A stretch of 33,071 bases of DNA from Eubacteriales bacterium. Its GTDB lineage: Bacteria > Bacillota > Clostridia > Lachnospirales > Lachnospiraceae. Positions 18,054 to 25,632 of the stretch are shown piece after piece. Where the stretch lies: assembly GCA_030524125.1 (NCBI GenBank), contig JAUNHB010000027.1, positions 1-33,071 on the forward strand. Reading direction: 5' to 3'. The position numbers and the translations under genes are program-made. The stretch's first letter is position 1; each line of letters opens with the position of its first letter. The notes beneath the pieces were generated by a model. It ran no database searches. It was given only the letters and a program-made list of their open reading frames with translations, and was not told the DNA's origin.

Positions 18054-19596
18054 AATCGATCCGCAGTCCTGGAAAGAGGACATGCCCGCGTTCCGCGAGA
18101 AGACGGAGGCCTTTTACCGGGGCGAGATCAAGAAAAACGACTACAAAGGGTTTTCCGGCCTGTACGGAAGCTACGCGCAGAAAGGCGGAGAAGCCAGTAT
18201 GCTCCGGCTGCGCATGACCGCCGGCAGAGTGACGAAGAAAAAGCTTGCCTTTACGGCCGACGCCGTCCGGCGCTACGGCGTGAAAAAGATCCATTTCACG
18301 ACCTGCGAGGCCATCCAGCTCCACGATCTGGACTGCGATACGGTATGTTCCATCATGGAGGAGGCGCTGTCCGCGGACATCGTGACCATGGGAGGAGGCG
18401 GAGATTTTCCGCGCAACGTCATGTGCTCTCCTCTCTCCGGCACGGAGCAGGACGAATATTTTGACGTGCTTCCTTATGCGGAGGCCGCCGCGGACTATCT
18501 GATGGGATTTATCAAGAAAGAGAAAATGCCGAGGAAGCTGAAGGTCTGCTTTTCCAACTCCCCCAAAAACCTGACCCACGCCACGTACCGGGATCTGGGC
18601 TTTGCGGCCAGAGCGGACGGGACGTTCGACGTGTACAGCGCCGGAGGACTTGGCAACAATCCGCGCTTCGGCGTGAAGGTGGCGGAAGCTGTGGAGCCGG
18701 GACGGATCCTCTACTATATCAAGGCCATGTGGCTCACCTTCCGCGCCTATGGAAATTATGAAAACCGTGGAAAAGCAAGGACCCGCTACATGCAGGAAGC
18801 GCTGGGCGGCCCGGAGGAATATAAGAAGGCGTATCTTGAAAAGCTTCAGGAAGTGCTGGATTCCGGAGAGGATCTGACAATCTCCCCGGAGGCTCCCTCC
18901 TTCCGGAAGACCGGGGACGGCAGCAAGGCCGACGGCGGCCGGATCCTTGCGCAGAAGCAGCCCGGACTCTACACGGTCGTGTGGCATCCCATCGGCGGCC
19001 AGCCCGATCCGGAGACGCTCTGCCGTCTGTCCGATCTCATAGCGGATATGGAAGATGCGGAAGTCCGGCTTGCTCCCGACGAGACCGCGTATATCGTCAA
19101 TCTGACCGGCTCCGAGGCGCAGAAGGTGCGAAAAGCCACCGAAGGAGACACGGCGGAAAGCCTTTTTGAGACGTCCGTCAGCTGCATCGGCGCTTCGATC
19201 TGTCAGGTGGGGCTTCGGGATTCCCATGAGCTTCTCCGGGAATGCGTGACCGCGGTGCGCGCCGCCGGAATCCCCGACGGGGCCCTGCCGCAGATCCATA
19301 TCTCCGGCTGCCCCTCCTCCTGCGGCACCCATCAGACCGGAACACTCGGCTTCCGCGGCGCGGCGAAGTCCGTGGACGGAAAATCCCAGCCGGCCTTTGT
19401 GCTCTATATCGGAGGACAGCAGGAGCAGGGACGCGAGGCCATGGGCCGCGAGGCGGGAACGATCCTGCAGTCGAGGATCCCGGAATTTCTCGTAAAGCTC
19501 GGACAGGCCGCGGCCGCATCCGGAAAATCGTTCGGAGATTGGATGGCGGAAGACCCGCAGAGAGTCGATCGGGTCGCCGAAGAATATCTGGCGTGA
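18046..19596 (+). CDS. Siroheme/4Fe-4S nitrite or sulfite reductase
   Basis: 516 residues from the ATG at 18046 (GGAGG nearby; the frame is open further upstream inside the LysR gene). The two-fold repeated ferredoxin-like half domains and hemoprotein domains of the family are recognisable: residues 50-70 MLRLRMTAGRVTKKKL, 114-126 with TMGGGGDFPRNV, and the cluster ligands in CIGASIC (380, 386) and GCPSSC (422, 426), i.e. C-x5-C and C-x3-C, the last Cys bridging siroheme and cluster. The family reduces sulfite to sulfide or nitrite to ammonia by six electrons. Substrate cannot be decided from sequence alone. No partner flavoprotein or siroheme genes are in the window. Confidence 0.92.
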   Translation: MNKIDPQSWKEDMPAFREKTEAFYRGEIKKNDYKGFSGLYGSYAQKGGEASMLRLRMTAGRVTKKKLAFTADAVRRYGVKKIHFTTCEAIQLHDLDCDTVCSIMEEALSADIVTMGGGGDFPRNVMCSPLSGTEQDEYFDVLPYAEAAADYLMGFIKKEKMPRKLKVCFSNSPKNLTHATYRDLGFAARADGTFDVYSAGGLGNNPRFGVKVAEAVEPGRILYYIKAMWLTFRAYGNYENRGKARTRYMQEALGGPEEYKKAYLEKLQEVLDSGEDLTISPEAPSFRKTGDGSKADGGRILAQKQPGLYTVVWHPIGGQPDPETLCRLSDLIADMEDAEVRLAPDETAYIVNLTGSEAQKVRKATEGDTAESLFETSVSCIGASICQVGLRDSHELLRECVTAVRAAGIPDGALPQIHISGCPSSCGTHQTGTLGFRGAAKSVDGKSQPAFVLYIGGQQEQGREAMGREAGTILQSRIPEFLVKLGQAAAASGKSFGDWMAEDPQRVDRVAEEYLA

Positions 19597-19617
19597 GGGC
19601 GTTTCTCTAAAACGCCC
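19597..19617. terminator. Hairpin between convergent reductase and AEC permease genes
   Basis: GGGCGTTT (19597-19604) pairs with AAACGCCC (19610-19617) around a 5-base loop, beginning immediately after the reductase stop and overlapping the last codons of the opposing gene. U-runs are short, so termination strength is uncertain. Confidence 0.45.
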
Positions 19618-20548
19618 CCAACTGCTTGAAAAGAAAGATCCATCCGCAGATGGTCGCGCAGGAGAACAGCGACGTAAAGATCAGACAGCCCGCTGCCAGA
19701 TCCGCGTTGCTGTCCATCTGCTGGGCCATCGTGTAGCCGGACACGGCGCAGGGAGCGCCGAACATGATGATCAGAAGGGCCAGAGGAAGTCCCCTGAGCC
19801 CCAGCGCATATCCCGCTCCCAGCGCCAGCCCCGGGCTGACGATCAGCTTTCCAGCCACGCCGATCACGAGATTTTTTCTGTTTTCCCGGATACTTCCAAA
19901 GCGGAAGGACGCGCCCATCACCATGAGCGCCGTCACGGACGCGGCCGATGCGATCTGGCTTACGGGAGATTCGATCGTCTCCGGGAGCCGGACGCCCAGC
20001 GCTGCCGCCAGAATCCCTGCCGCCGCGCCGAAGATCAGCGGATTGGTGAGGATCCTTCCCGCCAGCTTTGTGGGCTTTAGTTTCCCGCCCCGGAAAGCCT
20101 CCAGCGTGATCACGGCCAGCACGTTGTAGCAGGGAACCACGATGGCCACCATGACGGCCGTCAGCCCCATAGCCTCCTCTCCCATCAGATTTCTCATGAT
20201 GGGGATCCCCATCAGAACAAAATTTCCCCGGTAGACCGCCTGCACAAGAGCGCCTCTGCTGTCGCTGCGCTTCTCGGTCAGGAACGCGGTCAGAAGTCCG
20301 ACCCCGTAGACGACCAGCAGCATGATCAGGCAGAACGCAATATAGCCCGGCATGATCACGCCGGAAAAATCCGCCGAATACACGTTGTAAAACATCATGA
20401 CCGGAAACATGACCTGAAAGATCGCTTTATTTACATGACTGAGCTCCTGCTCCGTCAGAATGGAAAGCCGTCCGGCTCCCATCCCCGCCAGGATCAGAAG
20501 AAAGATGGGGACGACCGCACGGACGGCAATGATAAAATTGGTCAGCAT
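19607..20548 (-). CDS. AEC-family (auxin efflux carrier-type) transporter
   Basis: 313 residues from the ATG at 20548, which has AAAGG 8 bases upstream; a GTG three codons earlier is possible. About ten hydrophobic segments. Family features: N-terminal VVPIFLLILAGMGAGR, the YRGNFVLMGIPI segment, and the C-terminal half with MFGAPCAVSGYTMAQQM. Bacterial AEC proteins are carriers for organic acids or similar anions (malate, malonate and others). The substrate is not evident here. It is a single gene: the repeat element lies between it and the Nudix gene upstream, and it converges with the reductase. Confidence 0.9.
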   Translation of the reverse strand: MLTNFIIAVRAVVPIFLLILAGMGAGRLSILTEQELSHVNKAIFQVMFPVMMFYNVYSADFSGVIMPGYIAFCLIMLLVVYGVGLLTAFLTEKRSDSRGALVQAVYRGNFVLMGIPIMRNLMGEEAMGLTAVMVAIVVPCYNVLAVITLEAFRGGKLKPTKLAGRILTNPLIFGAAAGILAAALGVRLPETIESPVSQIASAASVTALMVMGASFRFGSIRENRKNLVIGVAGKLIVSPGLALGAGYALGLRGLPLALLIIMFGAPCAVSGYTMAQQMDSNADLAAGCLIFTSLFSCATICGWIFLFKQLGAF

Positions 20549-20582
20549 AGCAAGCACCTTTTATTCTTTATGAATTCAAGAG

Positions 20583-20740
20583 ACAGTTCAGCCCGCGCCA
20601 TTCGCAAAGCCGCGCTGCCGCGCTCTTCGCCGCTGCACGGCTATCTTTGCTCATGATCCGGCGCTCCCTCAGCCGAGAGCAACAGGCCCCAATTCGTGCG
20701 AGCACGATTCTGGCCTGTCACTCCCGGCTGGCTGAACTGT
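20583..20740. repeat. Structured dispersed repeat, copy 1
   Basis: Bounded by an 11-bp perfect inverted repeat, ACAGTTCAGCC (20583-20593) and GGCTGAACTGT (20730-20740). Internal hairpins include GCCG-loop-CGGC, CAGGCC/GGCCTG and TCGTGC-GA-GCACGA. A second copy at 25460-25617 is about nine-tenths identical by eye and in the same orientation. The two copies also share the next bases TAC on the right. The right end supplies the TAA stop of the Nudix gene. No transposase is encoded. Confidence 0.9.
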
Positions 20741-21360
20741 TACGTCAGGAAGTAAAACGGATCCTCGTCCGTATGATGAAGAAAATGCATCAGCAGATAC
20801 GCGCAGTTGATGGACACCTTCTCCTCCTTAAGGATCCGCCGGACCTCGTCGCGGTCCGCCAGCACCACTTCCAGCTCCTCGTTGTCCTCCAGCCCTTCCG
20901 CGGAGACTGTTCCGGAGGCGTAGCCGTAGACGGTGGCGCAGGACTCGTCGGTCATGCCGATGGTCGTGAAAAAAGGCTTGTGATACATCCCGTCGGCCTG
21001 CACCGGCGTAAAGTCAAGCCCTGTCTCCTCCTTCAGCTCCCGCGCTCCGGCTTCGGCGAAGGTCTCTCCTTTGTCCACCAGGCCTGCGGGGAACTCGTAC
21101 ACATAGCCGTCCACGGAAAACCGGTACTGGCGCACCAGCACCGCGCGGTCGTGGGCCTCCCCGTACAGACTGTAGATGATGACGCCGTCCGGCCGGTTTT
21201 CCTTTGTGGTGAGCTTCAGCTCGTCCACGGAGCCGGCCCGGGACGCGATGTGGTAGACGCCGCGCCCGCCCGCTTTGTTTTCGTACCGGAGGTCGTACAT
21301 GTTCAGAAAACGGTTGTCCGTGCGCTTCTCAACGGAAAGAATGCGGTCGTGTCTCTCCAT
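20740..21360 (-). CDS. Nudix hydrolase, ADP-ribose pyrophosphatase-like
   Basis: 206 residues. Complete Nudix box at residues 93-115: G-LVDKG-E-TFAEAGA-REL-KEETGL, which binds the Mg2+ ions for pyrophosphate hydrolysis. The preceding VRQYRFSVDGYVYEFPAG is typical of ADP-sugar pyrophosphatases. Likely role is cleavage of ADP-ribose or a similar nucleotide sugar. Start ATG has GGAGG 8 bases upstream and lies 3 bases after the rsfS stop, so it is the last gene of the L21-ObgE operon. The stop codon is formed at the boundary of repeat copy 1, so the C-terminus may have been redefined by the repeat. Confidence 0.9.
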   Translation of the reverse strand: MERHDRILSVEKRTDNRFLNMYDLRYENKAGGRGVYHIASRAGSVDELKLTTKENRPDGVIIYSLYGEAHDRAVLVRQYRFSVDGYVYEFPAGLVDKGETFAEAGARELKEETGLDFTPVQADGMYHKPFFTTIGMTDESCATVYGYASGTVSAEGLEDNEELEVVLADRDEVRRILKEEKVSINCAYLLMHFLHHTDEDPFYFLT

Positions 21361-21363
21361 GTC

Positions 21364-21726
21364 CTACGCCTCCAGCCCTTCCTTTTCCACCAGACTTCCG
21401 TCCCTCCAGATCCGCTCCAGATCGTAGAACAGGCGGTTTTCCTCGTCGAAAATATGGATAATCACATCCTGATAGTCCATGAGGATCCAGTTGGCGGTCT
21501 GATACCCCTCCACCTGCTTCGCCTCGTATCCGGCTTTGTACAGACGCTCCTGCGCCTCGTCCGCCATGGCCTGCACCTGATTGCGGTTGGCTCCCGACGC
21601 GATGATAAAATAGTCGGCCAGCACGCTGACATGGGAAATGTCGAGGATCTTCACATCCTTCGCTTTTTTCTCCTCCAGCGCGTCGACGGCGATCCGGGCC
21701 ATCTCTTTTGCATTACTCTCTGCCAT
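21364..21726 (-). CDS. rsfS: Ribosome silencing factor RsfS
   Basis: 120 residues from the ATG at 21726; a GTG two codons upstream is also possible. The RsfS fold is recognisable: KAKDVKILDISHVSVLADYFIIASG, then the central NQVQAMADEAQERL helix and DYQDVIIHIFDEENRLFYDLERIW. RsfS binds ribosomal protein L14 and blocks subunit joining under starvation. It is placed between yqeK and the Nudix gene, the usual company of rsfS in Firmicutes. Confidence 0.95.
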   Translation of the reverse strand: MAESNAKEMARIAVDALEEKKAKDVKILDISHVSVLADYFIIASGANRNQVQAMADEAQERLYKAGYEAKQVEGYQTANWILMDYQDVIIHIFDEENRLFYDLERIWRDGSLVEKEGLEA

Positions 21727-21743
21727 AAGCACAGCTCTCCTTT

Positions 21744-22325
21744 CTATTTTTGAAGTCTTTCCCTGTAAAAATCGTAAGTTTCCTTCGTCGTGGCGTCGAC
21801 GTCCTCCGGCGAGTCTCCCAGATAATCGAGCGTGTCCGACAGGATCCGAAAAAGCGCTTCGTCCAGATCCTCAAACGCCAGTCTGCGCACCAGCGGCAGG
21901 TTGGGCGCTTTGTCGCGCTTCGGCTCGATGTAGTCGGCCACATAGACGATCTTCTCCAGAAGCGTCATGTCCGGCCGCCCGGTCGTGTGCCAGCGGATAG
22001 CCCCCAGCACCTCCTCGTCGTCGATGTCGTACTTTTTTTTTGCCAGCAGCGCGCCCACCTTGGCATGGAGCATGAACGGATTTTTCCGCTCCAGACTGGT
22101 GATCTCCAGCCCGTTTTTCTCGGCTATTTTCAGCTTTTTCGCATTCGGCATGCATTTGGCGCAGTCGTGCATAAGCCCCGCCAGCATGGCCTTCTCCAGA
22201 TCGCACCCGTGGCGCATGGCCAGCGCCGCGCTGGTGTACATGACGCCCAGCGTATGTTCAAAGCGGCTGTCGTCCATGGACCGCTTCAAATCCTTCTTCA
22301 GATCTTTAATACAGATCGCATCCAT
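21744..22325 (-). CDS. yqeK: YqeK-type HD-domain phosphohydrolase
   Basis: 193 residues. HD-superfamily metal ligands: His24 (RFEHTLGV), His53-Asp54 (GLMHDCAK), His87 (MLHAKVG), His113 (RWHTTG) and Asp131 (YVADYIEPKR). Members next to nadD hydrolyse diadenosine tetraphosphate. AAGGAGAG precedes the ATG at 22325, and the gene starts 20 bases inside the end of nadD, which indicates coupled translation. Confidence 0.93.
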   Translation of the reverse strand: MDAICIKDLKKDLKRSMDDSRFEHTLGVMYTSAALAMRHGCDLEKAMLAGLMHDCAKCMPNAKKLKIAEKNGLEITSLERKNPFMLHAKVGALLAKKKYDIDDEEVLGAIRWHTTGRPDMTLLEKIVYVADYIEPKRDKAPNLPLVRRLAFEDLDEALFRILSDTLDYLGDSPEDVDATTKETYDFYRERLQK

Positions 22326-22944
22326 CAGCGCTCTCCTTTTCATACAGATGATGGCGGCGGATGTAGTCCTCCACCGCGGGCGGAAGCATCCGGGAGACGT
22401 CCTCTCCCCGGCGCAGGCGCGCCCGGATCTCCTCGGAGGCGATCCGCATGTCCGGCGTGTCCAGAATCCGGATATCCGCGCCGTACCGCGCTTCCAGCGA
22501 GCGGATCTTCTCCTCAAGCTGCGCGCGTCTGTGGAGATCCCGGGCGGCCGCCAGAAGGATGCACTCCCGGCTGATGACGTCCGGTTCCTTCCAGCTGTCG
22601 AAATCGAACAGGGAATCCGCTCCCATAATAAAGTAAAACTGAACGTCCGGATACGTCTCTCCGAGCAGCCGGAGCGTCTCGTAAGTGTAATGACATTCAT
22701 CCATGGACCGCTCCAGTCCGCACAGCTCCAGATAGGGAATGCCCTGCACCGCCTGCCGGACCATCTCGATCCGGTGCCGCGCGTCCGCCTGCGTGTGGTC
22801 CTTTTTATGGGGCGGGTTTCCGTTTGGAAGCATCCAGACCGCGTCCAGCGAAAACTGCTCGTACGCCTGTCTGGCCAGCGTCAGATGGGCGTTGTGGACC
22901 GGATCGAAGGTCCCGCCCATGATGCCGATGTTTCGTTTTTTCAT
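22306..22944 (-). CDS. nadD: Nicotinate-nucleotide adenylyltransferase
   Basis: 212 residues. Nucleotidyltransferase motif GIMGGTFDPVHNAHL at residues 7-21 (HxGH-type written H-N-A-H) and the C-terminal segment ASEEIRARLRRGED with ISSTxxR-like helix. It converts nicotinate mononucleotide to deamido-NAD in NAD synthesis. GGAGG lies 9 bases before the ATG. It lies between yhbY and yqeK in the L21-ObgE operon. Confidence 0.96.
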   Translation of the reverse strand: MKKRNIGIMGGTFDPVHNAHLTLARQAYEQFSLDAVWMLPNGNPPHKKDHTQADARHRIEMVRQAVQGIPYLELCGLERSMDECHYTYETLRLLGETYPDVQFYFIMGADSLFDFDSWKEPDVISRECILLAAARDLHRRAQLEEKIRSLEARYGADIRILDTPDMRIASEEIRARLRRGEDVSRMLPPAVEDYIRRHHLYEKESADGCDLY

Positions 22945-22962
22945 GGAAGGCGTCCTCCGTTC

Positions 22963-23256
22963 TCAGCGGGGCAGGATGATCTTCTTCTTGTCGTCTTTGC
23001 CCTCTTTGTACAGGATGATCTTCTTGCCGATGACCTGCACGACCTGCGCGCGGGTGCGCTCTCCCACAAGAGCCGCCAGCTCCTTCGGGTCGTCCATACA
23101 GTTTTGCAGCACGCTGATCTTGATCAGCTCTCTGGCCTCCAGCGCCTCGGCGATGGCTTTCGTATTTTCCGGCGTCAGACTGTTCTTGCCGATCTGGAAG
23201 ATCGGCTCCATGGTCTGTGCCAGCCCTTTCAAATATGCTCTCTGTTTGCTTGTCAT
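22963..23256 (-). CDS. yhbY: YhbY-type CRM-domain RNA-binding protein
   Basis: 97 residues. Starts MTSKQRAYLKGLAQTMEPI, then the GKNSLTPENTKAIAEALEARELIKI helix and the CRM core with IGKKIILYK. The family binds RNA and is linked to assembly of the large ribosomal subunit. AGGAG lies 5 bases before the ATG. It sits between obgE and nadD as usual in Firmicutes. Confidence 0.95.
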   Translation of the reverse strand: MTSKQRAYLKGLAQTMEPIFQIGKNSLTPENTKAIAEALEARELIKISVLQNCMDDPKELAALVGERTRAQVVQVIGKKIILYKEGKDDKKKIILPR

Positions 23257-23274
23257 AATGACTCCTCTAATTAC

Positions 23275-24564
23275 CTATTTGTAGTAGGTGAAGCTTAGTC
23301 CGTACATGCGGACCGTGTCTCCCTCCTGGATCCCGGCCTTCTCAAGCTCGTCGAGAATGCCCGTCTCCTTCAGGAATTTCTGGAAGAAGGCGAATCCCTT
23401 CTCCGATTCCAGATTGGTGTAGCCCAGCATCTTCTCGATCCTCGGCCCCTCCACCACATAGGTGTTCTCCTCCTCTTCGGAGCGCTCCACCGTGTAGGGC
23501 AGATTTTCGCGGACAAACATTTCCTCCGGGAAAAATTCCTGTTCAAAGACGACCGGCTTGTGATCCATCGTATCCAGCAGCCCTTTCACATGGTACATCA
23601 GTTCCTTTAAGCCCTGTCCGGTCACCGCGGAAATGGGGAACACGCGGATGCCGGACGGCTCAAACTCCGCGCGGATCTTCTCCACCGGATCGTTTTCCGG
23701 ATCCCAGATCGCGTCGATCTTGTTGGCCGCGATCACCTGCGGGCGCGCCGCGATCTCCGGATTATAGGCGTCAAGCTCCCGGTTGATGGCGTGGATGTCC
23801 GCGATGGGATCCCTTCCCTCCACAGAGGCCGCGTCCACCATATGGATGATGACCTTCGTGCGTTCGATGTGACGCAGGAAATCAAGGCCCAGGCCGACGC
23901 CCTCGGACGCGCCCTCGATCAGCCCCGGGATGTCGGCGATGACGAAGCCGTCTCCGTCCAGATCCACCACGCCCAGATTGGGGCTTAAGGTGGTAAAGTG
24001 GTAGTTGGCGATCTTCGGCTGCGCGTTGGTCACGCGGGACAAAAGCGTGGATTTTCCCACGTTCGGGAAGCCCACCAGCCCCACGTCCGCGATGACCTTC
24101 AGCTCCAGCAGCACCTCCAGCTCCTGCGCGGGCTGTCCCGGCTTGGCATATTTGGGAGCCTGCATGGTGGACGTGGCGAAATGCTGGTTGCCGATGCCTC
24201 CGCGCCCGCCTTTTAAGACGACCTGACGGCGGTTCTCTCCGGACATGTCCGCGATGACCTTGCCGCTCTCGGCGTCCTTGATCACGGTCCCTTCCGGCAC
24301 CTTCAGGACGATGTCCGCGCCGCTTTTTCCGTGGCAGTTGCGTTTGCCGCCCTCCTGCCCGTCCTGCGCAGCGTATTTGCGCTTGTGGCGGTAGTCGGTC
24401 AGCGTGTTCAGGCCCTCGTCCACCTGAAAGATCACGTCGCCGCCTTTGCCGCCGTCTCCGCCGTCCGGGCCGCCGTCCGGCACGAACAGCTCCCGGCGGA
24501 AGCTCACGTGACCGTCGCCGCCCTTGCCTGAGCGGATAAAGATTTTTGCTCTGTCTGCAAACAT
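23275..24564 (-). CDS. obgE: Obg-family GTPase ObgE/CgtA
   Basis: 429 residues from the ATG at 24564 (AAGGAGA upstream). Glycine-rich Obg fold (1-157) with GGPDGGDGGKGGDV, GTPase domain with G1 GFPNVGKST (165-173), G3 ADIPGLIEGAS, G4 NKID, and a C-terminal OCT domain (about 350-429). Obg proteins act in late 50S assembly and the stringent response. A strong terminator-like hairpin lies between rpmA and this gene, so expression relative to L27 may be reduced. Confidence 0.97.
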   Translation of the reverse strand: MFADRAKIFIRSGKGGDGHVSFRRELFVPDGGPDGGDGGKGGDVIFQVDEGLNTLTDYRHKRKYAAQDGQEGGKRNCHGKSGADIVLKVPEGTVIKDAESGKVIADMSGENRRQVVLKGGRGGIGNQHFATSTMQAPKYAKPGQPAQELEVLLELKVIADVGLVGFPNVGKSTLLSRVTNAQPKIANYHFTTLSPNLGVVDLDGDGFVIADIPGLIEGASEGVGLGLDFLRHIERTKVIIHMVDAASVEGRDPIADIHAINRELDAYNPEIAARPQVIAANKIDAIWDPENDPVEKIRAEFEPSGIRVFPISAVTGQGLKELMYHVKGLLDTMDHKPVVFEQEFFPEEMFVRENLPYTVERSEEEENTYVVEGPRIEKMLGYTNLESEKGFAFFQKFLKETGILDELEKAGIQEGDTVRMYGLSFTYYK

Positions 24565-24621
24565 ACTGTCTCCTTTCAGTGTGTCACAGCCCTTCGCCCG
24601 CATGCGCAGCTGTGAATAGCT

Positions 24622-24660
24622 AAAAAGGCTCCAAATCGTGCATCTTGCCGACTTGAAGCC
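24622..24660 (-). terminator. Intrinsic terminator between rpmA and obgE
   Basis: On the minus strand a 12-bp stem with two G-U pairs (24649-24660 with 24627-24638) and a 10-base loop is followed at once by UUUUU (24622-24626). It begins 20 bases after the rpmA stop. Since no convincing promoter for obgE was found downstream, partial read-through is likely. Confidence 0.75.
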
Positions 24661-24679
24661 CTTACGTGAATGCGGATGA

Positions 24680-24967
24680 TTATTCGGCTGCTACCGGAAC
24701 GATAGAAACCTGCTTTTTGTCTCTTCCTTTTCTCTCGAAGCGAACCACGCCGTCCGTCAGGGCGAACAGGGTATCGTCTCCGCCGCGTCCTACATTCACA
24801 CCCGGGTGAATCTTGGTTCCGCGCTGTCTGTAAAGGATGTTTCCGGCTTTCACAAACTGGCCGTCAGCTCTCTTGGCGCCAAGTCTCTTGGACTCGGAAT
24901 CTCTGCCGTTCTTGGTAGAACCGACTCCCTTCTTGTGTGCGAACATCTGAAGGTTCATATTCAACAT
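24680..24967 (-). CDS. rpmA: 50S ribosomal protein L27 with cleavable N-terminus
   Basis: 95 residues. The core [21 protein letters not shown] is standard L27. It is preceded by MLNMNLQMF, matching the Firmicute extension that the Prp protease removes after Phe so that the mature Ala-His-Lys-Lys end can reach the peptidyl-transferase centre. AGGAGGT lies 8 bases before the ATG. The gene is 46 bases after rplU; the processing protease is encoded 3.8 kb upstream in this window rather than between rplU and rpmA. Confidence 0.98.
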   Translation of the reverse strand: MLNMNLQMFAHKKGVGSTKNGRDSESKRLGAKRADGQFVKAGNILYRQRGTKIHPGVNVGRGGDDTLFALTDGVVRFERKGRDKKQVSIVPVAAE

Positions 24968-25013
24968 AGGTCTACACCTCCTAAGAATCTCGTTATCAGT
25001 GAATACGTTCTGG

Positions 25014-25322
25014 TTATTTGTTGATCTTCTCGATCTTCACAGCGGTGTACTGCTGTCTGTGACCGTTTTTCTTATGATAACCAGTTTTTCTCTTGTACTT
25101 GTAAACGATGACTTTTTTCGCTTTGCCGTCACCGATCACAGATGCTTCTACGGTAGCGCCTTCCACCACCGGAGTTCCTACGGTCAGCGCGTCGTCGCAT
25201 ACGGCAAGAACCTGATCGAACACATAGCTCGCACCAGCCTCAGCGCCAAGCTTCTCAACCTTGATCACGTCGCCCTCGGATACTTTATACTGTTTACCAC
25301 CTGTTGCAATAATCGCGTACAT
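25014..25322 (-). CDS. rplU: 50S ribosomal protein L21
   Basis: 102 residues from the ATG at 25322 (AGGAGG, about 6 bases upstream). Begins [20 protein letters not shown] and ends with the typical [21 protein letters not shown]21 binds 23S rRNA and contacts L20. It has its own promoter and an 85-base structured leader, so it starts the operon that continues through rpmA, obgE and the assembly/NAD genes. Confidence 0.98.
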   Translation of the reverse strand: MYAIIATGGKQYKVSEGDVIKVEKLGAEAGASYVFDQVLAVCDDALTVGTPVVEGATVEASVIGDGKAKKVIVYKYKRKTGYHKKNGHRQQYTAVKIEKINK

Positions 25323-25407
25323 ATGGCACCTCCTAATATTTACTCGCCAGCTTCGGTGCTGCCTTGTCCGAAAAAAAGACAGACTTTCAACCCCACTGCG
25401 CGGCATC
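25323..25407 (-). ncRNA. Candidate L21 leader (5' UTR of rplU)
   Basis: The 85-base leader contains short stems, TGTC/GACA around a U7 run and CAGC/GCTG close to the ribosome site. Ribosomal protein L21 leaders that mediate autoregulation are known in Firmicutes; I cannot verify a match to that model by eye, so this is a positional and structural suggestion only. Confidence 0.4.
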
Positions 25408-25413
25408 TGCTAT

Positions 25414-25442
25414 ATCTTAGCACGCAGCCGGGGTTCTGTCAA
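25414..25442 (-). promoter_or_regulatory. Promoter of the rplU-rpmA-obgE operon
   Basis: Perfect -35 TTGACA (25437-25442), 17-base spacer, extended -10 TGC-TAAGAT (TAAGAT at 25414-25419). It lies immediately downstream of repeat copy 2, so the housekeeping operon is uncoupled from the acyltransferase cassette. Confidence 0.8.
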
Positions 25443-25459
25443 GGGAAAAATTACGGCGG

Positions 25460-25617
25460 CAGTTCAGCCCGCGCCATTCGCAAAGCCGCGCTGTCGCGCT
25501 TTCCGCCGCTTACGCGGCTATTCTTTTCTCATAATCCGGCGCTCCCTCAGCCGGGAGCAACAGGCCCTAATTCGTGCAAGCACGATTCTGGCCAGTCACT
25601 CCCGGCCGGCTGAACTG
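25460..25617. repeat. Structured dispersed repeat, copy 2
   Basis: Ends CAGTTCAGCC (25460-25469) and GGCTGAACTG (25608-25617). Same order of internal hairpins as copy 1 but with compensating changes: GCCGC-TTAC-GCGGC replaces GCCG-CTGCA-CGGC, and GCTCCC/GGGAGC is perfect here. It starts 18 bases beyond the rplU -35 box and ends 15 bases short of the stop of the SGNH-like gene. Confidence 0.9.
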
Positions 25618-25632
25618 TTACTCCCGATCTTA

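Noticed and set aside
20435-20700. Short reading frames across the repeat copies (SSARAIRKAAL-like and RRSLSREQQA-like peptides)
   Set aside because: They continue in different frames and stop at different places in the two copies, so the shared unit is nucleic-acid structure rather than a protein.
20583-25621. CRISPR array or composite transposon
   Set aside because: Only two repeat copies about 4.9 kb apart in direct orientation, no spacers and no transposase; the genes between them are conserved housekeeping genes.
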